Assembly: GCA_963818885.1 (NCBI GenBank)
Contig: CAWFTP010000003.1
Span: 1 to 64,000, forward strand
DNA: 64,000 bases
Reading direction: 5' to 3'
Source of the DNA: DATFDN01 sp963818885
Lineage (GTDB): Bacteria; Pseudomonadota; Alphaproteobacteria; Acetobacterales; Acetobacteraceae
Shown: one piece after another, positions 16,630-26,844 of the stretch
How positions within the stretch are numbered: the stretch's first letter is position 1
How the letters are laid out: every line of letters starts with the position of its first letter
Translations under genes and position numbers: made by a program
Notes under the pieces: model-generated
Seen by the model: the letters and a program-made list of their open reading frames with translations, nothing else
Databases searched by the model: none
What the model was told of the DNA's origin: nothing

Positions 16630-17851
16630 CTAGTCGCCCGGCAACGGGCCAGAGAATAACAACGTCGTCGTGAACCCCGGCACCGGCGGGGTCATCCAGC
16701 GCCGCGCTCGTCCCCGACCGAACGATTGCACCTTGGCCGCCTCCGCAAGCGAGTTCGAGCGCCCGCTGCACGGTGCGCTGGCTGGCGCCTAGCGCGAGCG
16801 CGAGCGCCGAGCTGGACCACGACTCACCGTCCGCGAGGAAGGCGAGCACTGCCGCGTGCTGCTCCTCGACAGGTCGCGCCAGCACGACGACCTCCCGCGC
16901 GGCGCGCGGCGCCAATGCGAAGCCTCGCTTCGTCGCGCTCACGCCGGCCAAAGTCCCCAGCATCACACGAAGCCGTCCGATTTCGACGCGAAGTCGCGCG
17001 CGATGCGATTCATCGGCATGCTTCGCTCGGAATGCGCGTGCGACCAGCGTGCTCCTCGGCACGTCAGCGGGCCACGCCTCGCCCAGCGCGCGAGCGAGCG
17101 CGAACAACACCGGGCGCCGTGCGAGCGAGACCACCGCGCCTGCCTGACGCACCACGTGCCGACACGCATCCACGACCAGCGCGCCCGACGCCAGCAATGC
17201 CTCGACCTCCTCAAGCAGCAGTAGTCGCTCCTCGCCGCCCGCCAGCCGGCGCGCCGCGGGCGTGCTCAGCACGAGGGCCGCGCTTTCGACCTCCGCCGCG
17301 AGCGACGGTATGGCTGCGTGGCGTGCGGCGCGTGCGGCCCGGGCGAGCGCGGTCCGCGCGCCCTGCGTGTGAAGGCGCCGCATCGCGATCCCGGCAACGA
17401 GAAGCTCGTGAACGGCCGCAGACGCCGGTGGAAGCGACGCGGCATCGAGCTCCGCGAGCGCACGCTCGGCCTCGTCGAGGTGTCCGATCAGGAGAAGCCG
17501 GCGGATTTCGAGATGCCGCGCATGCGCTGCGTTCGCCAGGTCGCCGCGCGCTTCAAGCGTCGCCCGCGCTATGCCAAGCGCCTTCGCCGACCAGCCCAGA
17601 TCGCGCGAGACGAGCGCGATCTCCGCCTCGGCAACAAGGCAACGCGCGCGCGCCACGCTCTCTCTCGGGCCGAAGGCGCGCGCCGCACGCCGCAGCAGCA
17701 CCTTCGCTCGATCGAGATCGCCGAGCTGCGCCATCGCGATGCCCCGGAGTGCCAGCGCCGGCGCGTCATCGCGTAGCGCGACCCGGTTCAGCGCGCCGAG
17801 CGCGTCACCCGCAGCGAGCGCACGCGCCGCCGCCGTGATCAGCGAGTCCAT
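16630..17851 (-). pseudogene. helical-repeat regulator with C-terminal winged HTH, frameshifted
   Basis: Allowing one frameshift, this encodes about 406 residues. Residues 1-260 are alanine-rich helical hairpins resembling TPR-like repeats. A conserved linker (ARLRVEIGRLRVMLGTL) follows, then a helix-turn-helix (SSSALALALGASQRTVQRAL), and the protein ends MTPPVPGFTTTLL-. The frame is broken at about 16752-16757, where GAGTTC stands for an expected GAGTC; restoring it yields KVQSFGRGRARRW. It is divergent from the small membrane/DUF899 pair and may control it. The ligand is unknown. Confidence 0.7.
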
Positions 17852-17937
17852 CGCAATCCCGCCACACTTGTCACTCCCGCAATCCGACGCACGCCACCAC
17901 TCTATCGCGCAGCCACCACCGGGCGGAGAGGCGAGCG

Positions 17938-18162
17938 ATGACGACACCAATGGGCGCGGCCGACTGGCTCTCTCTCGCGGCCGCGCCGACCTTTGCGACC
18001 ATGGCGCTGCTCACGAGCGCGCATGGAGCCAGCATGGCGGACGCAGTCTGCTCCGGCGTGCACACCAATTCGGCGCTCGGCGGAATGGCGTCGATGTACT
18101 TGCTGATGAGCGCCTTCCATGTGACGCCCTGGCTGAAGCTGGTTTCCCGACAGAACCCATAA
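17938..18162 (+). CDS. small conserved membrane protein
   Basis: The 74-residue protein has two hydrophobic stretches (WLSLAAAPTFATMALL and GGMASMYLLMSAFHVTPWL). I know similar short proteins only as neighbours of DUF899 genes, and no function is known. It lies 24 bp before the DUF899 gene in the same direction and is divergent from the HTH regulator, with an 86-bp shared upstream region. Confidence 0.65.
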   Translation: MTTPMGAADWLSLAAAPTFATMALLTSAHGASMADAVCSGVHTNSALGGMASMYLLMSAFHVTPWLKLVSRQNP

Positions 18163-18186
18163 CCAATTCACCACGGAGAGAAGAAG

Positions 18187-18951
18187 ATGACGACACACAC
18201 GACCGCGACACGTGAGGACTGGCTGGCGGCGCGTCTCGATCTGCTCGCCGCCGAGAAGGAGCTGACACGACGCGGCGACGAGCTAGCGCGGCGCCGCCAG
18301 GAGCTGCCCTGGGTGCGGGTCGAGAAGGACTACCAGTTTGAGACCGATGACGGCAGCGCCTCGCTCGCGGACCTCTTCGGCGGGCGCTCGCAGCTCCTCG
18401 TCTACCACTTCATGTTCGGCCCCGACTACAAGGCGGGGTGTCCCTCCTGCTCGGCGATCGCGGACGGGTTCAACGGCATCGCCGTCCATCTCGCCAATCA
18501 CGACGTAATGCTATGGGCCGTGTCGCGCGCGCCGCTCGCGAAGCTGAAGGCGTACAAGCAGCGCATGGGCTGGAGCTTCCCCTGGGCGTCCTCGCACGCG
18601 GGCGACTTCAACTACGACTTCAACGTCTCGGTCACCGAGGCGCAGCAGCGCGACGGCACCATCGAATACAACTACCGGCCCAGCGGCCCGGCGATGAAGT
18701 CGAGCAAGATCCCCGCGGCGGTCGCCCAGTTCGCTTCGATGTGCGGAACCGATGTGCCCACGTACAGGCAGGACCGGCCAGGGCTGAGCGCCTTCGTGCT
18801 GGAGGACGGCGCCGTCTACCACACCTATTCCGCCTATGCGCGCGGACTCGACGGACTCTGGGGCATGTACCAGTGGCTCGACCGTGCTCCCAAGGGACGC
18901 AACGAGGCGGGCGCCTGGTGGCGCCGGCATGACGAGTACGCGCCAGCCTAG
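18187..18951 (+). CDS. DUF899 thioredoxin-fold protein
   Basis: The 254-residue DUF899 protein resembles AhpC/TSA proteins. It shows YQFETDDGSASLADLFGGRSQLLVYHFMF, a C-P-S-C pair near residue 85 and FPWASSHAGDFNYDFNVS. The CPSC site suggests a redox or disulfide role, but the family has no established reaction. GGAGAGAAG precedes the ATG. It follows the small membrane protein and shares control with the divergent regulator. Confidence 0.82.
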   Translation: MTTHTTATREDWLAARLDLLAAEKELTRRGDELARRRQELPWVRVEKDYQFETDDGSASLADLFGGRSQLLVYHFMFGPDYKAGCPSCSAIADGFNGIAVHLANHDVMLWAVSRAPLAKLKAYKQRMGWSFPWASSHAGDFNYDFNVSVTEAQQRDGTIEYNYRPSGPAMKSSKIPAAVAQFASMCGTDVPTYRQDRPGLSAFVLEDGAVYHTYSAYARGLDGLWGMYQWLDRAPKGRNEAGAWWRRHDEYAPA

Positions 18952-18960
18952 TCCAACCCT

Positions 18961-19956
18961 TCATGCCGCCGCCCGGCGCCGGGCGGCGGCCGCGTGCTCG
19001 ACCTGGGCGTTGATCTCCGCGCCCAAAAGCACGACGAAGGCGGAGATATAGAGCCAGGTGAGCAGCACCACCACCGCGCCGAGCGAGCCATAGGTCGCGT
19101 TGTAGTTCGCGAAATTGGCGACATAGGCGCTGAAGGCAATGGAGGCGACGACCCACAGCACGGTGCCGCCGACCGCACCGGGAGTGACCCAGCGCCATTT
19201 GGGTGGATGCCTGTCGGGGGCGAAGCGATAGAGCAGCGCCAGCAAGGTCATGACGAGCACCATCAGGATCGGCCACTCGACGATCAGCATGACCCATTTG
19301 AAGATCCCGCTCGCGCCGGTGCCCAGCGTCGCGACCATCGCGGGAACGCCAGCGAGAAGCGCGATCGCGACGATCCCGCCGATGAGCAGGGCAACGGTCA
19401 TCAGCGCCGCCACGGCGTTGAAGCGCAGAAAGCTGCGTGTCTCGGTCTCCCCATAGGCGATGTCGAGGGCGGACATCATCCCGCTCATGCCACGCGAAGC
19501 AGTCCACAGCGCGAACACGATCCCGAGGATTGCCCCGATCCCCAGCGCACCGCCGGAAGCGCTCACGATCTGGTGCAGCTCCTGCCCGATGAGCTGTCGC
19601 GCGGACTCCGGCAGCAGGGCCGCCATCGCGTTGATCTGCGCCTCCACCTGCGAGCGGTCGAACACGAGTCCGTAGAGAGACACAAGGGCGAGGAGCGCCG
19701 GGAAGATCGCCAGCACGATGGAATAGGTGACGCCTCCCGCGATCAGGAACAGGTTCCGATCGTTCACCTCCTGGTAGACGCGTTTGAGGATGTTCTTCCA
19801 GCCGGCGGGCGGTATGTCCGTCGGGCTCACGGAAGCCGCCGGTCGTTCGTGCGTCCCTGCCCGCGAATCCTCTTTCCCGGGCGACAAGCGCTGCAGCCGC
19901 GCCGAGAGGATGGCAACCCTGTCGTGCTCGGCATCTCCGGACTTGCCACCCGCCAT
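18961..19956 (-). CDS. YihY/BrkB-family membrane protein
   Basis: The 331-residue UPF0761-type protein has a charged 50-residue N-terminal tail and six TM helices. The family core is seen as GGVTYSIVLAIFPALLALVSLYGL, WTASRGMSGMMSALDIAYGE and SLGAVVVLLTWLYISAFVVLLGAEIN. It was once called ribonuclease BN but is now regarded as a transporter-like membrane protein of unknown function. GGAG lies just upstream of ATG 19956. It is convergent with the DUF899 gene. Confidence 0.85.
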   Translation of the reverse strand: MAGGKSGDAEHDRVAILSARLQRLSPGKEDSRAGTHERPAASVSPTDIPPAGWKNILKRVYQEVNDRNLFLIAGGVTYSIVLAIFPALLALVSLYGLVFDRSQVEAQINAMAALLPESARQLIGQELHQIVSASGGALGIGAILGIVFALWTASRGMSGMMSALDIAYGETETRSFLRFNAVAALMTVALLIGGIVAIALLAGVPAMVATLGTGASGIFKWVMLIVEWPILMVLVMTLLALLYRFAPDRHPPKWRWVTPGAVGGTVLWVVASIAFSAYVANFANYNATYGSLGAVVVLLTWLYISAFVVLLGAEINAQVEHAAAARRRAAA

Positions 19957-20018
19957 AGCACTCCTCCGATGGTCAGCCAGCGGACAACGGAATGGTCGGG
20001 TGCGAGTTCCGGCGCCGC

Positions 20019-20702
20019 TCAGGCGACCGAGGGAGGCAGGTCGATCCACGAGAGATGGCCGCCCTTCCCGGCCCCGGTGTCGAGGAAGACGGCAACGCCG
20101 CCCTCAGCGTTGCGGCGCACATAGGGGCGGCCGTCCGCGCTGCGCCGGTCGTGCCCGCAATAGACGGTGAGCCCCGCCGGAATGCGGTCGACCCAGCGCA
20201 GGCTGCGCTCCGGATAACCGTCGGGCTGGACCCGTCCGGTCGGCTCCCCAAACAAGGCGCGCGCGACTGCGCCGTGTGCCCGACCGAACTCTATCTGCGG
20301 GGACTCGTGGTCCAGCATGTCGGTGTGAAAGCCCGCGTGCACGAACAGACGAACGCCGTCCTGGAGCCAGGCGGGCGCCCGGCCGATCTCCGTCAATGCG
20401 CGGTCTCGCAGCGCGGGATTGAGCTGGGCCAATGTCCGCTCCAGCCCCGGCTCCGGACGAACCGGCCGCCCGGCGAGTGCGCGGGCTAGCTTGTGGTCGT
20501 GATTGCCCAGCAGGAACAGGCCCCTCCCCGCGTCGATCAGGTCGAACATGATGCGCAGCACCTCGTCGCTGCGCGGGCCCTGGTCGGTGAGGTCGCCGAG
20601 CTGCACGACGAAGCGCTCGGTGCTTGCCGCCCAGGCGAAAGCGTCGGCGTCGCCGTGCACGTCACCCACCACGCGCAGCGGAGCGCCGGGGGGAAGGGTC
20701 AT
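20019..20702 (-). CDS. calcineurin-like metallophosphoesterase
   Basis: The 227-residue phosphoesterase of the PPP-like superfamily has the metal motifs in order: GDVHG (residues 13-17), GDLTDQG (near 36), GNHDHK (near 66) and a later VHAGF/CGHDRR pair. The substrate is unknown; candidates are dinucleotide polyphosphates or phosphoproteins. Its ATG overlaps the stop of the photolyase gene (ATGA), so the two form one operon. Confidence 0.85.
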   Translation of the reverse strand: MTLPPGAPLRVVGDVHGDADAFAWAASTERFVVQLGDLTDQGPRSDEVLRIMFDLIDAGRGLFLLGNHDHKLARALAGRPVRPEPGLERTLAQLNPALRDRALTEIGRAPAWLQDGVRLFVHAGFHTDMLDHESPQIEFGRAHGAVARALFGEPTGRVQPDGYPERSLRWVDRIPAGLTVYCGHDRRSADGRPYVRRNAEGGVAVFLDTGAGKGGHLSWIDLPPSVA

Positions 20703-22036
20703 CTTGTGGTGATTTGCGCATAGGCGTCGAGCGCGCGCTCCCTCCCCTCCGCAAGATCGACGATCGGCTTGCGATCGGCCCCCGTTTCGGGAACCCAGGT
20801 GCGGATATAAGTCCCGTCGCGATCGAATTTCGTTGCCTGCAGCAGCGGATTGAAGACGCGGCCGAACGGCTGCGACTCGCTGCCGGAGCCGGCGACCCAT
20901 TGCCAGTTCAGGCTGTTGTTGGCGAGATCCGCATCCACCAGCGTGTCCCAGAACCAGGCGGCGCCGTCCCGCCAGTCGACCAGCAGGTGCTTCACCAGGA
21001 GCGACGCCACGATCATGCGGACGCGGTTGTGCATCCAACTGATCCGCCAAAGCTGCCGCATTACGGCGTCGACGATCGGAACGCCGGTGCGCCCACGCTG
21101 CCATGCCCGCAGACCAGCCTTGTCGCGGCGCCAGCGCATCGACGCGAAAGCGGGGCGCATGGGGGTGGCCGGGAGCGACGGCGTGTGCCAGAGGAGGTGG
21201 CGGGCGAACTCGCGCCACAGCAGCTCCGCCAGGAACTTGGCGCCGCCCGGATGGCCGTTTGCCGCGTGCCAGACCGTGGCGGGGGAGATTTCGCCGAAAT
21301 GCAGATGCGGCGACAGGCGCGAGGTTCCGTCGATCCCGGGCTTGTCGCGTTCGGCCAGATAGCGCGCAAGCGCGCGGAGGGTGAAACGCGACAGGCGAAT
21401 GCGCGCTGCTTGCTCCCCGGGTGCCCAAGTATCGCGCAGGCCGCGTGACCAGTCGGGCGTGCGCGGCGCCAGGCCCCAACCGTCGAGTTCGTCGGAAGGC
21501 GGAAGGTGATCCGGCGCGGGCAACCGGGCGGACGCGCGACGCGGCAACGGCGGTGGGCCGAGCGCGGCGCAGGCACGCGCGAACGGGGCGTAGAGACGGA
21601 ACGGGCCCCCCGCCCGCGTATGGATCGCATCCGGCCCGAAGAGCGCGGTGGTCCGGTGGCGATGAAGCGCGATGCCGGCTCGGTTCAGAGACTCGACGAC
21701 ACGGGTCTCCTGGGCGCGCGCCCACGGCTCCGGCGCGTCCCCGGCATGAACCGCATCCGCTCCGACCGCCTGAGCGACGGCGTATAGATGGTGCGCCGCG
21801 TCTCCTCGACGCAGCAGCAGCGCGCTGCCGCGCTTCCGCAGGTCCGCCGTGAGGGAGGCGAGGCTGTGATGCAGCCACCAGCGCGAGGCCCCGCCAGGTG
21901 TCCAAGGACGGGCGGCGTCTTCGTCGAGGACGTAGACCGGAACCACCGGGCGCTTGGTGGAGACGGCGGCGCTCAGCGCAGCCTGATCGGACAGGCGCAG
22001 ATCATCGCGAAACCAGAGCAGGACGGGCGGTGCCAT
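20699..22036 (-). CDS. phrB: deoxyribodipyrimidine photolyase
   Basis: This light-driven repair enzyme for cyclobutane pyrimidine dimers has 445 residues. The N-terminal antenna domain starts LLWFRDDLRLSDQAAL. The C-terminal FAD domain contains TSRLSPHLHFGEISP, GVPIVDAVMRQLW, WMHNRVRMIVASLLVKHLL and NNSLNWQWVAGSGSE. The motif LWRISWMHNR departs from the usual LWQTGWMHNR but keeps the FAD-contacting residues. It is coupled to a downstream phosphoesterase. Confidence 0.93.
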   Translation of the reverse strand: MAPPVLLWFRDDLRLSDQAALSAAVSTKRPVVPVYVLDEDAARPWTPGGASRWWLHHSLASLTADLRKRGSALLLRRGDAAHHLYAVAQAVGADAVHAGDAPEPWARAQETRVVESLNRAGIALHRHRTTALFGPDAIHTRAGGPFRLYAPFARACAALGPPPLPRRASARLPAPDHLPPSDELDGWGLAPRTPDWSRGLRDTWAPGEQAARIRLSRFTLRALARYLAERDKPGIDGTSRLSPHLHFGEISPATVWHAANGHPGGAKFLAELLWREFARHLLWHTPSLPATPMRPAFASMRWRRDKAGLRAWQRGRTGVPIVDAVMRQLWRISWMHNRVRMIVASLLVKHLLVDWRDGAAWFWDTLVDADLANNSLNWQWVAGSGSESQPFGRVFNPLLQATKFDRDGTYIRTWVPETGADRKPIVDLAEGRERALDAYAQITTR

Positions 22037-22094
22037 GCACTTGAGATCGGCGGGAGCCCCCGGTCCGGCAAGCCGCGCGGCGATGCCGTTCGCG

Positions 22095-23195
<1,101 letters not shown>

Positions 23196-23204
23196 TGGGT
23201 TTCC

Positions 23205-24101
23205 TCAGCCCTTGGTAGCGCCGGCGGTCAGCCCGGCAATGTAGTAGTCCATCAGGAAGGCATAGATCAGGATCGGCGGCAGCGAGGCGAGCACGTTCGC
23301 CGCCATGATCTTTCCCCATTCGAACACGTCGCCACGGATCAGATCGGAGACGATGCCGACCGTCAGCACCATCTGGTTCGACGTGTAAAGATAGGCGAGC
23401 GGGTAGATGAAGGTGCCCCAGCTGACCGTGAAGGCGAAGATCATCGCGGCGATGATCCCTGGCATGGCCACCGGGATGAAGATCTTGAACAGCATCTGCA
23501 GGTAGCCCGCGCCATCGATCAGCGCCGCCTCGTCCAGTTCGCGCGGGATCGAGCTGAAATAGCCGATCATGATCCAGGTGCAGAACGGCACGCTGAGCGT
23601 CGGATAGATCAGGACGAGGCACCAGACCTTGTTGATGAGGCCGAGCCAGCCGATGATCTGGAACATCGGGATGAACAGCAGCGACGCCGGCACCAGATAG
23701 GTCAGGAAGACACCGGTCGCCAGCGTCTTGCTGCCCCAGAATCCCATGCGCGCGAGCGCGAACGCGGACAACACCGAGATCGCCATGGTGATCGCGACCA
23801 CCAGCACGGTCACGATCGCCGTGTTGAGGTAGTAGAGCTGGAAGTTCCTGTAGGTGATCAGGTACCAGAAATTGGCAAGCGTCGGATGGTGCGCGTACCA
23901 TGGGCTGCCAACCTGCGAGGAGATCTCCGCCGAGGCCTTCAGGCTGGTCATCACCATGTAGAATGGCGGGACCAGGAACAGGATGACGAAGACCGTCAGC
24001 GCCGCGTAGCTGCCGTACAAAGCCCACCGGCGCTGGCTCTCTAGGCTTCGCCGGCTCCGCGGCGGACGGACCCGTAGTGCGTCGGCGGTGGTCGCGCTCA
24101 T
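23205..24101 (-). CDS. carbohydrate ABC transporter permease (MalG type)
   Basis: The 298-residue permease has six TM helices and the EAA loop IPRELDEAALIDGAGYLQMLFKIFIPVAMPG that contacts the ATPase. The start overlaps the end of the MalF-type permease gene by ATGA. The substrate is not deducible; relatives import sugars, polyols or glycerol phosphates. Confidence 0.88.
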   Translation of the reverse strand: MSATTADALRVRPPRSRRSLESQRRWALYGSYAALTVFVILFLVPPFYMVMTSLKASAEISSQVGSPWYAHHPTLANFWYLITYRNFQLYYLNTAIVTVLVVAITMAISVLSAFALARMGFWGSKTLATGVFLTYLVPASLLFIPMFQIIGWLGLINKVWCLVLIYPTLSVPFCTWIMIGYFSSIPRELDEAALIDGAGYLQMLFKIFIPVAMPGIIAAMIFAFTVSWGTFIYPLAYLYTSNQMVLTVGIVSDLIRGDVFEWGKIMAANVLASLPPILIYAFLMDYYIAGLTAGATKG

Positions 24102-25045
24102 GCCCCGATCTCCTGCGCGCGGCGGGTGACACCGCGAAGGATGAAGAAGGCCGCAATCGCGAGGATCGGCAGCATGAACAGGCTGACGGCGGCGCCCATC
24201 GGGATGTTGCCGGACTGGATGCCGACCTGGAATGCATAGGTCGCGAAGACATGCGTCATGTCCTCCGGCCCGCCGGAGGTCAGGATCCGGACGATGTCGA
24301 AGTCGGCGAAGGTCACGATCAGGCTGAACAGGACGGTGATCGCGATGATGTTGCGCATCATCGGCAAGGTCACCAGCCGCAGCTTTTGCCAGGCATTCGC
24401 GCCGTCGATAGCTGCCGCCTCATAGAGCTGCTCGGGCACCGACTTCAGCGCCGCGAGATACATGATCATGAAGAAGGGCGTGCCGTACCAGACATTGACG
24501 AGGATGGTGCAGAACCGGGCGATCCAGCCGACGCCGAGCCAGGGGACCGCATGGAAGCCCATCCGCTCCAGCACCCAGTTGAAGGCGGAGTAGCTGGGGT
24601 CGAACATCCACCACCAGGTGAGCGTGCCGAGCGCCAGGGGGATCACCCAGGGGACCAGGAACAGGCCGCGCCAGATCCGCTGATATTTCCCGGCGATGTT
24701 GTGCATGAAATGCGCCAGCATGAAGCCAAGGAAAGCCTTGAAGATGACGGAGGTGATCGCGAACAGGCAGCTCTGGAAGATCACGAGCTTGAAGGTCTGC
24801 CGCTGCACCAGGAAGATGTACTGGGCGAGGCCGACGAAGGCGGTCATCTTGCGGTTGAGCAGGCTGAGATAGATCGCATAGATCGCCGGGTAGATCACCA
24901 GGCAGGCGATCAGCAGGATCAGCGGCAGCGCCATCATGAAAGCGATGGTGCTGCGCCTCTGGGTGAAGCGGCGCAGACTGCTTCGGGATCGTCGCCCGAC
25001 TATCGCGCCGGGAGCGGCGACAACGGCGCCGGTACCGTCAGCCAT
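24098..25045 (-). CDS. carbohydrate ABC transporter permease (MalF type)
   Basis: The 315-residue permease has a cytosolic basic N-terminus, six TM helices, and the EAA loop VPEQLYEAAAIDGANAWQKLRLVTLPMMR. It is the first permease gene of the operon and pairs with the MalG-type subunit that overlaps it. It is separated from the upstream binding-protein gene by 267 bp containing a hairpin. Confidence 0.88.
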   Translation of the reverse strand: MADGTGAVVAAPGAIVGRRSRSSLRRFTQRRSTIAFMMALPLILLIACLVIYPAIYAIYLSLLNRKMTAFVGLAQYIFLVQRQTFKLVIFQSCLFAITSVIFKAFLGFMLAHFMHNIAGKYQRIWRGLFLVPWVIPLALGTLTWWWMFDPSYSAFNWVLERMGFHAVPWLGVGWIARFCTILVNVWYGTPFFMIMYLAALKSVPEQLYEAAAIDGANAWQKLRLVTLPMMRNIIAITVLFSLIVTFADFDIVRILTSGGPEDMTHVFATYAFQVGIQSGNIPMGAAVSLFMLPILAIAAFFILRGVTRRAQEIGA

Positions 25046-25253
25046 CGGACCCTCCCCGCGCCGTCACGAAGTCGGCGAGCGCGCGCGGGTGGTTTCGTCC
25101 GCAACCTGCGTCTATCCGACTGCAACCGCCCACTGAACGTACTCCCCGGCGTCAACCGTCTTTTCGTGAGTCCTTGTCCGGTGCGGACGGGCCGCTACAG
25201 ACGCAGCGTCCGTCCGCTGCCAGACGCAGACCCCTTCAAGCTACAGGCAGATG

Positions 25254-25277
25254 GCATCCCGCGCAATGCCGGGATGC
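25254..25277. promoter_or_regulatory. intercistronic hairpin after the binding-protein gene
   Basis: Perfect arms GCATCCCG and CGGGATGC enclose an 8-base loop, between the solute-binding-protein gene and the permease genes. In many importer operons such stems stabilise the binding-protein message or partly terminate transcription. That role is inferred. The rest of 25046-25312 shows nothing else I can name. Confidence 0.45.
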
Positions 25278-25312
25278 GATCTGCGCATGGACAGAACGAA
25301 TGACGGGCCCGG

Positions 25313-26662
25313 TTACATCTTGAACCCTTCCAGCTGGTCCTGTGCCCAAGCTAGCGCGCTCTTGACGCTCTCGCCGTGCTTCATGCGCGCCAGAATGTTG
25401 TTGTGGACCGCGTGCTGGTAAATCTGTACGGCGATCTCCGGTTTTGCCTCCGACCCGGTCAGGCTCGGCTCGGCGTGATGCCACGGGCGGATCGGATAGT
25501 TGTACACCGTCCCAGGCGGCGGCTCGACCTCCTGCCAGATCTTGAAGTCGCTCATGCTCGGGAACGGCGGCAGGTCGTAGCCGAAGACCGCGTTGGCGCG
25601 CGCCTCGATCTGCTCGCGCTGCAGGAGATATTCGATCAGCTCCTTGGCGGCCGTCTGGTTCCGGCTGAAGCTGTACACGCCCCAGAAGAAGGTCAGGGTC
25701 GGCACGAACCTGCCCTTGGCCCCCGACGGAGCGGAGAACGTCCAGCAATCGGCGGCGATCTGCGGCGCGTCCCGCCGTGCGACCGCCCAAGCAGACGGCG
25801 GGTTGAAGATCAGCGCGCTCTTGCCCGAGATCAGCGCCCGGTTGTTCGACGCGTCATCGTAACTGACGATGTCATCGGGCAGCACCTTCAGCAGCTTCTG
25901 CCAGTATTCAAGGCACTGCATCATCGCGTCCGAGGTCAGGGTGATGTTTCCGGCTGGGTCCATCAGGTCGGCGCCGAAGGCGTGGAAGCTCGCCCCAACC
26001 TGGTCGATCCCGTCGGTGTTTGTGGTGCCGCCGCCGATCCCGAGGGCGAACGGGTAGCCGTCCTTGTACGCGGCCGTCGCCGCCTTGAGGAACTCATCGT
26101 AGGTCCAGGCCTGCGCGCCCGGCGTGTCATTCGGGGCCACCGGATACATCGCCTGCACGTCGTAGCCGTATTTCTTCATCATGCTGATGCGTGCGCAAGG
26201 CGGCTTGGTTTGCGTCCCGGTGCTGGTCGGCACCAGGAGCCACTTGCCGGTCGCCTTGGCGAGGTATTCGGCCGTCTTGCTCACCGGCCCGTATTGCTTG
26301 GTCAGCCGCTCCATCACGTCGTCGACGGGCGCCAACGCGGACTCGACATTGAATCCGTCCCAGTTGGCGAAGGTCATCACGTCGTGGCCGGTCTTGGCCT
26401 GCGCCTCGGCCACACCCGTCAGGAGCAGCTTGTTGTTGTTGCCGGTGATGAAGTCGGCGGTGACGTCGACCTTGTTCTTCTGCGCCCAGACATCGACCTG
26501 CTTCTTCATCACGTCGTTGCCGCCTGGGACCCAGTGGTCCCAGAAGGCGACCGCGAGCCTGCCGGCTGCGCCGGCGGAGCGGATGTGAACCAACGGTAAC
26601 GCGCTCGCCGCCGCTCCAAGGCGCAGGGCCTCGCGGCGCGAGAGTCCAGTTGTGAGGTTCAT
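25313..26662 (-). CDS. ABC transporter substrate-binding protein (family 1), copy A
   Basis: The 449-residue protein starts MNLTTGLSRREALRLGAA, a twin-arginine-like leader, and the mature part begins near RLAVAFWDHWVPGGND. Clustered signatures include SYDDASNNRALISGKSALIFNPPSAWAV and YNYPIRPWHHAEPSLTG. It delivers the substrate to the permeases encoded downstream. GGAGG precedes the ATG. It is clearly paralogous to the frameshifted copy just upstream. Confidence 0.87.
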   Translation of the reverse strand: MNLTTGLSRREALRLGAAASALPLVHIRSAGAAGRLAVAFWDHWVPGGNDVMKKQVDVWAQKNKVDVTADFITGNNNKLLLTGVAEAQAKTGHDVMTFANWDGFNVESALAPVDDVMERLTKQYGPVSKTAEYLAKATGKWLLVPTSTGTQTKPPCARISMMKKYGYDVQAMYPVAPNDTPGAQAWTYDEFLKAATAAYKDGYPFALGIGGGTTNTDGIDQVGASFHAFGADLMDPAGNITLTSDAMMQCLEYWQKLLKVLPDDIVSYDDASNNRALISGKSALIFNPPSAWAVARRDAPQIAADCWTFSAPSGAKGRFVPTLTFFWGVYSFSRNQTAAKELIEYLLQREQIEARANAVFGYDLPPFPSMSDFKIWQEVEPPPGTVYNYPIRPWHHAEPSLTGSEAKPEIAVQIYQHAVHNNILARMKHGESVKSALAWAQDQLEGFKM

Positions 26663-26844
26663 GATCAAGCCTCCGTGCGGCCGCGTTGGGCCGCGTGTTT
26701 CTCCTTCCGGTTCCGGCGGTTCCTCCGCCTTGTTGCCCAAATGCGGACCGCCCCCGGGCAGCCCGGGCGGCGTGTCCGTGCGCGACCGGAGGCAGAGACC
26801 GCGCGGCGGACCTCGCCCGCCGCGCCCGCCTCCGGCCTAGACCA

